DNA from: Paenibacillus sp. FSL R10-2782
GTDB lineage: Bacteria; Bacillota; Bacilli; Paenibacillales; Paenibacillaceae
Direction: 5' to 3'
NCBI RefSeq assembly: GCF_038592985.1
Contig: NZ_CP151951.1
Span: forward strand, 1,107,001-1,171,000
Length of the DNA stretch: 64,000 nt
A program made the position numbers and the translations under genes. Under the pieces are notes generated by a model. It searched no databases. It saw only the letters and a list, made by a program, of their open reading frames with translations, and had not been told where the DNA came from. Shown one piece after another: positions 60,681 to 64,000 of the stretch (the stretch's first letter is position 1; every line of letters starts with the position of its first letter).

Positions 60681-62570
60681 ATGAGGCTTGTGCCCAAAGC
60701 TGTCACCGCCCTGCTGGCGGTCATTGTAATACTGTTGTCGATAGGTTTACCCGCCTATGCGGCCAAAACGACCCCTGAAATGGAATATCGGATACCCTCC
60801 TGGGATATGAGATGGGGAGTGGAAGGGGAGGATGGATCACTTGATGAGGTGCGGGACCCAAGCAAAGTTTGGATGCATATTAATGATGATTCACAGTTGC
60901 TCAAGCAGCCGCGGAACACTGGCTCTGCCTGGATTCGTATTCGGCTTCCAGCGTTGAATGATGAAACGCCAGCAGTGCTTTTTGAAAATATTTATGGTAG
61001 ACATATTACGCTGTATAAGGACGGTATCAATTTTTATGAGTCCTATCGCGGGTACAATTATGAAAATAATCGTATTCTGATCCCGCTTAAACCGGAAGAC
61101 AGCGGTAAAACATTATACATATGGACGGAAAGCAGCAAGAACAGACTGGGCATTACCGGAAATGTGATGACTGGCGATTATCGTTATTTGCTGGGAACCT
61201 TGGTCAGAATGGATGTTCTGGATATCGTACTGGGCAGCACCTTTATATTTATAGCTCTGGTGCTGCTGATCTGCTCATTTTTTCTGTTCCGTCCAAGCAT
61301 GGCAATGTGGCTGTCCCTAAGCGCAATCGTGCTGTCTATTGGTCTGATGATCGTGACGTATTCACCCTTCCTGTATACGTTCTATCGCAGCTACGGCAAG
61401 CTCTATTTACAACTTTTTGATGTAGGGTTATTTATTCTGCTGCCCTCATTAGCTTACTTTTTTGAACAAAATATCAATTCAATCATACTGATTCGCAAAT
61501 TTAGAAAAGTGCTGACATTTTACTCCTTGTTCTGCTTTACAATGATGATTGTGAATTTAGGGGTACAGGAGCGGTTAAACGATGTATATTATTTTTTTAG
61601 TGTAATTATCCTGTGTGTTTTACTCGTGGCATTACTTGTGTTGCTGGTATTTGCTTCGATTCGCATGGCGCTTAAGGGAGATCACGAAGCGATCATTTTA
61701 TCGATAGGCTTTGCATTTTTCGCTGTCATTTCCATCGGTGAACTGACCTGGTTCTTCATCAGAGACGGACACTACAATATGATTCTGTGGAAATGGGGCG
61801 TGTTCGGCTTTGTTCTGGCACTGATTGCGATTCTGGGCAGAAGACTGGCAGAGAAGCATAAGCAGGTGGTTCGGTATTCCAGAGAGCTAGAGATGTTCAA
61901 TAATGAGCTTCAGCGTTCGGAGAAAATGGAGATTATTAGCGATCTGGCTGCATCTGTAGCTCATGAAGTACGCAATCCGCTTCAGGTTACTCGTGGTTTT
62001 CTCCAGTTGATGAGCAAGCAGGAGGATGGAAAAAACAAAGACTATCTGCATATCGCGCTGGAAGAGCTGGATCGTGCCTCGGGGATTATCACCGATTTTC
62101 TGACATTTGCCAAGCCTGAATTTGAGCAGACCACAACGTTGTCCATCCTGGATGAATTTAAGCATATTGAAGGAATCATCAGTCCGATGGCTAATTTGCA
62201 AGGCGGCAAAATTTCTTTGGATATTCCCCAGGAAATCAAAGTTCGCGGGAATTCCTCCAAGTTCAAGCAGGCATTCATCAACATTATTAAAAACAGCATT
62301 GAAGCGTTGCGAGATCAGGGTCATATTCATATATGGGCTTATGTGGAAAACGGAGAAGCTGTTATTCATATTCGGGATAATGGCGAAGGGATGGATGCGC
62401 AGACCTTGTCGAGACTGGGTGAGCCTTACTTTTCCAATAAGACCAAAGGCACAGGGTTGGGCATGATGGTGACCTTCCGGATTATTGAAACGATGAACGG
62501 AAAAATTTCTTTTACAAGTGCAAAAGGGGTGGGAACAGAAGCGACCATCCGCTTCCCCGTAGCCGGATAA
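60681..62570 (+). CDS. 7TMR-DISM sensor histidine kinase, KinB-like
   Basis: A 629-residue kinase: signal-type N-terminal helix (about 8-28), an extracytoplasmic beta-sandwich (7TMR-DISM extracellular type, about 40-170, containing GSAWIRIRLPAL, ENIYGRHITLYKDG), seven membrane helices (about 180-390), a coiled linker, HisKA with SVAHEVRNPLQVTRGFLQLM (His428) and HATPase (DNGEGMDAQ, GTGLGM). The SVAHEVRNPL..RGFLQLM pattern is that of sporulation phosphorelay kinases (KinB/KinD/KinE) of spore formers. No regulator gene is beside it, so it is an orphan feeding a phosphorelay is likely. ATG 60681 has GAGGTG 6 bases upstream. It converges with the NHLP peptide operon. Confidence 0.88.
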   Translation: MRLVPKAVTALLAVIVILLSIGLPAYAAKTTPEMEYRIPSWDMRWGVEGEDGSLDEVRDPSKVWMHINDDSQLLKQPRNTGSAWIRIRLPALNDETPAVLFENIYGRHITLYKDGINFYESYRGYNYENNRILIPLKPEDSGKTLYIWTESSKNRLGITGNVMTGDYRYLLGTLVRMDVLDIVLGSTFIFIALVLLICSFFLFRPSMAMWLSLSAIVLSIGLMIVTYSPFLYTFYRSYGKLYLQLFDVGLFILLPSLAYFFEQNINSIILIRKFRKVLTFYSLFCFTMMIVNLGVQERLNDVYYFFSVIILCVLLVALLVLLVFASIRMALKGDHEAIILSIGFAFFAVISIGELTWFFIRDGHYNMILWKWGVFGFVLALIAILGRRLAEKHKQVVRYSRELEMFNNELQRSEKMEIISDLAASVAHEVRNPLQVTRGFLQLMSKQEDGKNKDYLHIALEELDRASGIITDFLTFAKPEFEQTTTLSILDEFKHIEGIISPMANLQGGKISLDIPQEIKVRGNSSKFKQAFINIIKNSIEALRDQGHIHIWAYVENGEAVIHIRDNGEGMDAQTLSRLGEPYFSNKTKGTGLGMMVTFRIIETMNGKISFTSAKGVGTEATIRFPVAG

Positions 62571-62584
62571 TATCCGGCTTTTTG
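62561..62584 (+). terminator. Terminator overlapping kinase stop codon
   Basis: AGCCGGATA (62561-62569) and TATCCGGCT (62571-62579) form a hairpin followed by T5; the stop codon lies within it. Confidence 0.8.
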
Positions 62585-62657
62585 TGCTAGGGAAAACGGA
62601 AGGAAGCTTGCTGAACCCACCCGCATGGTGTTTAAGGATTATCAAACAAAAACAAGT

Positions 62658-62894
62658 TTACCACATGGAGCGTGGTTTCTGGGATGAAGCGAGCACACCG
62701 GAAGGGTCTGGAGGGATGACCAGATAAAATTGATCTGGTGTTTCCTCTAATGTTTTGATTTGGATATGATCGGGGATAACGACTCCTAACACATCACGGA
62801 TTGCAGACTTGGGATCTGTCATCAGTTTTTCTCTAAAACTGGCATCCTCCCACGCTTTTTGAATGACCTGTGTTTGAAGAACTTCAGTAGCCAT
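62658..62894 (-). CDS. NHLP-leader peptide, probable RiPP precursor with C-terminal Trp
   Basis: A 78-residue peptide. Residues 1-60 match nitrile-hydratase-like leaders (NHLP): VIQKAWEDASFREKLMTDPK, SAIRDVLGVVIPDHIQIKTL, then EETPDQFYLVIPP. A putative core of about 16 residues follows (PDPSGVLASSQKPRSMW) and ends in Trp78, with no Cys. NHLP leaders guide maturation of ribosomal natural products. The start ATG 62894 has GAGGGTGA upstream. It follows the isoprenoid-synthase-like gene by 75 bases on the same strand. A cytosolic nitrile hydratase subunit is unlikely since it is too short and lacks the metal site. No protease or exporter gene is visible in the window; it may lie beyond the right edge. 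Confidence 0.75.
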   Translation of the reverse strand: MATEVLQTQVIQKAWEDASFREKLMTDPKSAIRDVLGVVIPDHIQIKTLEETPDQFYLVIPPDPSGVLASSQKPRSMW

Positions 62895-62969
62895 CAAAAA
62901 TCACCCTCTCATTCAATTGGTTATATTTACCTAGACAGTATAGCACGAAAGTATCGTAAAAATCTAGCA

Positions 62970-63905
62970 CTATTTCATATTTTTGGAGAGCCAAAAATCC
63001 AGTCCGCCTCTTCGCAAATGCGAACGTCCGGCTTCAATTTCTGCCGCCTCTTCACCCAGTTCTTCTGCGATCGAACGCGTGAACATACGCAGTCCAGGGA
63101 TGGCAGGCTCCAGATGCTCCAACTGCTGAACCGCTTGATCAGCAATGCTCACGTAACTGACAAGCGCCCCGCGTACATAAATCGCCTCCCGAATTTGCTC
63201 TGGTCCCAGTCCTTCGCGATAGGCCGTCTTCTGCTCGGCGCTGATGTGGGACAAAAGGCAGTTGTAGCTATTTTCCTCTAAGTCCTCCGACCAGTCGGCC
63301 CAGTCATCCGACATTTGGAGTACAACCAGCGCTGTATCTGTCATGTCTGTAATGGTCTGAATCAGGTCGGCCCGCCCTGCGAGCAGCAAAGCACCCGTCC
63401 CAGCCATTTTTAAGGGACTGGCTTTCAGCGCCACCTGACGCCGTTCCCCCTGAAAAAAGTCCTTTGCTCCCTCAGATGTCACACTAACGGCCCATTCACC
63501 AATATACGTTTGGGCATACGTCCAAAAAGGAGAGGACGCAGGAAAAAGGTCCCGGTATACGTCCAAGCATTCAGTATAGAACAATTGGCTTAAGGCGAGT
63601 TGCGTTTTGCGATTGTCTGCTGCTGTGTCCATCACATCGTCCTGAATCAAATAATGAGCCATGACGAACACGTTGCCCAGTGACAGCTTACGGCAAATTT
63701 CGGGAGCCAGCCCGGTGAGCTCCTGCAGCCAGAACGGAAGCAAATAGCATATGTAGTTGCGCGTGCTGTCTTCCCTTAACGGATTAAAACGGGCCAGATA
63801 GTCCAAGCCCTGACGCTGAAATGGAGCAGGAAACGCGGCTGTCCGTTCTTCCGCTTGACGGAAAACAATTTCCAATTCATCTTTGTATGCAAAATACCAT
63901 TCCAT
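62970..63905 (-). CDS. Class I isoprenoid synthase-like / ComQ-like enzyme
   Basis: A 311-residue, all-helical class I isoprenoid enzyme. The first Asp-rich motif DDVMD is at 89-93 and the second region SDDWADWSED at 199-208; both bind diphosphate through Mg. Length and fold type fit polyprenyl synthases and ComQ, the enzyme that prenylates the Trp of the ComX pheromone. Unlike FPP synthases the regions around the motifs are divergent, so chain elongation is doubtful. ATG 63905 is preferred because AGGTGAT lies 5 bases upstream. A -10-like TATAAT lies at 63964-63969 on the minus strand. The next gene is an NHLP peptide ending in Trp. Confidence 0.82.
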   Translation of the reverse strand: MEWYFAYKDELEIVFRQAEERTAAFPAPFQRQGLDYLARFNPLREDSTRNYICYLLPFWLQELTGLAPEICRKLSLGNVFVMAHYLIQDDVMDTAADNRKTQLALSQLFYTECLDVYRDLFPASSPFWTYAQTYIGEWAVSVTSEGAKDFFQGERRQVALKASPLKMAGTGALLLAGRADLIQTITDMTDTALVVLQMSDDWADWSEDLEENSYNCLLSHISAEQKTAYREGLGPEQIREAIYVRGALVSYVSIADQAVQQLEHLEPAIPGLRMFTRSIAEELGEEAAEIEAGRSHLRRGGLDFWLSKNMK

Positions 63906-63963
63906 CGCTATCACCTGCATCTCTTATAGATAATTTTATAGCGATATCTAGTTGTTACCTGCC

Positions 63964-63969
63964 ATTATA
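63964..63969 (-). promoter_or_regulatory. -10-like element before the isoprenoid-enzyme gene
   Basis: TATAAT on the minus strand about 60 bases before the ATG; no good -35 at 16-18 bases, and the window ends soon after. Confidence 0.35.
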
Positions 63970-64000
63970 AAATAGATTGCAATTTTCAACATTTTGTTAT

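Noticed and set aside
62658..62894. Nitrile hydratase alpha subunit
   Set aside because: Too short and lacks the Cys-rich metal site; only the leader-like part is present.

Overview
The window reads as chromosomal DNA of a low-to-mid GC, spore-forming Firmicute, most likely a Paenibacillus close to P. polymyxa. The basis is inference from gene content: a GH6 cellobiohydrolase with FN3 and CBM3 modules, a Spo0E-like phosphatase, a KinB-like membrane kinase, a YtrA/YtrB-type operon, AdeR/Ald, a DctB-DctS-DctR-DctP module, a T-box leader, strong AGGAGG ribosome sites and frequent GTG/TTG starts. No tRNA, rRNA, CRISPR array, insertion sequence or prophage was seen.

Layout. 1-2323: two overlapping genes of a heterodimeric ABC exporter, the first cut by the window edge. 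2419-8849: a C4-dicarboxylate module (transporter DctP, binding protein DctB, sensor kinase DctS, regulator DctR) followed by an ACT-domain malic enzyme, with matches to the CcpA cre consensus at three promoters or leaders. 8958-15360: an AraC regulator, a sugar-proton symporter, and a three-gene sensing unit (membrane-anchored sugar-binding protein, YesM/LytS-like kinase, YesN-like regulator) resembling the clostridial XylFII-LytS-YesN xylose system. 15390-21118: a decayed small gene, a GH4 glycosidase, a secreted GH6 cellulase with an elaborate leader, and a nucleoside hydrolase. 21219-28362: a five-PAS cytosolic kinase, a GntR/ABC operon behind a 41-bp perfect palindrome, and a methyltransferase.

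28627-36291: a membrane protein fused to a PstS-like binding domain, an Asp-box lipoprotein, an aldo/keto reductase, a Mug-type DNA glycosylase, and divergent ald/adeR. 36394-46472: a lipoprotein with a CuAO-N-like stalk, a variant galactokinase, a Cas4/AddB-like nuclease, a frameshifted phosphotransferase gene, a GDSL esterase, a CNNM/CorC-type transporter, a chemoreceptor and small membrane proteins. 46673-53966: an unknown TIM-barrel-like protein, MgtC, a lipoprotein cyclophilin, YqkE, an MFS exporter, Spo0E, and a divergent EamA exporter/TrmB regulator pair with 12-bp iterated operator-like repeats. 54050-60336: a DUF1593-like lipoprotein, DAHP synthase-chorismate mutase behind a T-box riboswitch (specifier probably UUC, Phe), a nitrilase-family amidase, two GNAT proteins and two small acidic proteins.

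60681-64000 holds the most exciting candidate. A class I isoprenoid-synthase-like gene is followed by a 78-residue peptide with a nitrile-hydratase-like (NHLP) leader whose short core ends in Trp. The order, enzyme type and terminal Trp recall the ComQ-ComX prenylated pheromone pair, but with an NHLP leader. A 7TM sensor kinase lies convergently next to it. A prenylated-Trp RiPP or pheromone is my inference from this arrangement; no product has been shown. Transcription units are mostly short and separated by clear intrinsic terminators.
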